Assembly (NCBI GenBank): GCA_964624255.1
Contig: CAZUWV010000035.1
Coordinates: 1-14,592 of the forward strand
DNA from: JAUZQZ01 sp964624255
GTDB lineage: Bacteria; Pseudomonadota; Zetaproteobacteria; Mariprofundales; Mariprofundaceae
Direction of reading: 5' to 3'
DNA length: 14,592 nt
In this document: piece by piece, positions 14,259 through 14,592 of the stretch
Layout: each line of letters opens with the position of its first letter
Position numbering within the stretch: the stretch's first letter is position 1
Notes under the pieces: model-generated
Databases searched by the model: none
Seen by the model: the letters and a program-made list of their open reading frames with translations, nothing else
Told to the model about the DNA's origin: nothing
Made by a program: the position numbers and the translations under genes

Positions 14259-14592
14259 ATGGCGATGAATCAGGTACAGTTCCAGCGAGGGTTGTCGATG
14301 CCCGAGTTCATGGCGCAGTATGGAACCGAAACGAAGTGTCGGCGAGCGTTGTTTCGCTCACGCTGGCCCCAGGGCTATCGTTGTCCGGCGTGCGCAGGAC
14401 GGTTGTCGTGGCGGTTTCGGCGAGAGGGCCGGATGTACTACCAATGCCGGGTTTGCCGGCATCAGACAACCCTATTGAGCGGTACGCTGTTTGAGGCGAC
14501 CAAGTTGCCGCTGACGACCTGGTTTCTGGCCATCCATTTGCTGACATCAACCAAGACCAACATGGCGGCGCTGGAACTGAAGCGGCACTTGG
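14259..14592 (+). CDS. IS1595-family (ISXO2-like) transposase, 5' part, cut by window end
   Basis: The open frame runs from ATG at 14259 to the window end with no stop (111 complete codons). GGGAGG lies six bases before the ATG. The N-terminal zinc ribbon is visible as C42-x2-C45 and C63-x2-C66 (YRCPAC and YQCRVC), preceded by FQRGLSMPEFMAQYGTE and followed by SGTLFEATKLPLTTWFLAIH and NMAALELKRHL, the standard opening of IS1595-family transposases. The catalytic DDE/N residues would lie beyond the window. The gene starts 127 bp after narL on the same strand, behind an IS-type terminal repeat. It is intact as far as can be seen. Confidence 0.9.
   Translation, partial: MAMNQVQFQRGLSMPEFMAQYGTETKCRRALFRSRWPQGYRCPACAGRLSWRFRREGRMYYQCRVCRHQTTLLSGTLFEATKLPLTTWFLAIHLLTSTKTNMAALELKRHL

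Noticed and set aside
14207..14494. Plus-strand ORF of 95 codons after narL
   Set aside because: It is out of frame with the transposase, whose zinc ribbon and conserved blocks clearly define the real frame starting at 14259.
1..14592. CRISPR arrays, tRNA or rRNA genes
   Set aside because: No regularly spaced direct repeats and no recognisable tRNA or rRNA sequence were seen on either strand.

Overview
The window carries a complete respiratory (membrane-bound, Nar-type) nitrate reductase locus with its nitrate sensor-regulator pair. It also carries a Na+/H+ antiporter gene, and both edges are bounded by matching ends of an insertion-sequence-like element. Codon use, the narXL-type regulators and the close match to E. 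coli-type NarG/H/I point to a proteobacterium, most likely a gammaproteobacterium with an anaerobic nitrate-respiring lifestyle. This is inference; no rRNA or other phylogenetic marker is present.

Layout. Bases 1-175 are an unassigned fragment ending in an imperfect terminal inverted repeat (139-174). nhaA (227-1396, +) follows, with a TTG start behind a hairpin that abuts its ribosome binding site. Bases 1397-1781 hold no gene that I can support. From 2737 down to 1782 on the minus strand lie three small genes: a MIP18/DUF59-type Fe-S assembly-like protein lacking the usual cysteine, a 56-residue hypothetical, and a 147-residue conserved protein. Bases 2738-3083 hold only a short orphan coding fragment. 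The operon narG-narH-narJ-narI-narK runs on the minus strand from 11088 to 3084. Its first four genes overlap by ATGA stop/start fusions. A 465-bp divergent regulatory region (11089-11553) separates it from narX-narL on the plus strand (11554-14132), which also overlap by ATGA. After narL, an inverted copy of the left-edge repeat (14160-14195) is followed by the 5' part of an IS1595-family transposase gene that runs off the window.

How it works together. NarX senses nitrate/nitrite in the periplasm and phosphorylates NarL, which should control the divergent nar operon. NarK moves nitrate and nitrite across the inner membrane. NarGHI, matured by the chaperone NarJ, couples quinol oxidation to nitrate reduction at the cytoplasmic face. 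The small genes after narK may serve cofactor or cluster maturation, but this is inferred from position and family only. NhaA and the nar locus together, between matching repeat ends, resemble a mobile anaerobic-respiration cassette.

Corrections. The best starts of NarG, NarI and NarK are downstream of the longest-ORF starts. The 10-N gap inside narL looks like an assembly join whose flanks overlap by 5 bp, so the real NarL is probably 221 residues and intact. I did not find a convincing undescribed system. The most unusual items are the cysteine-less DUF59 gene cluster and the repeat-bounded nhaA+nar arrangement.
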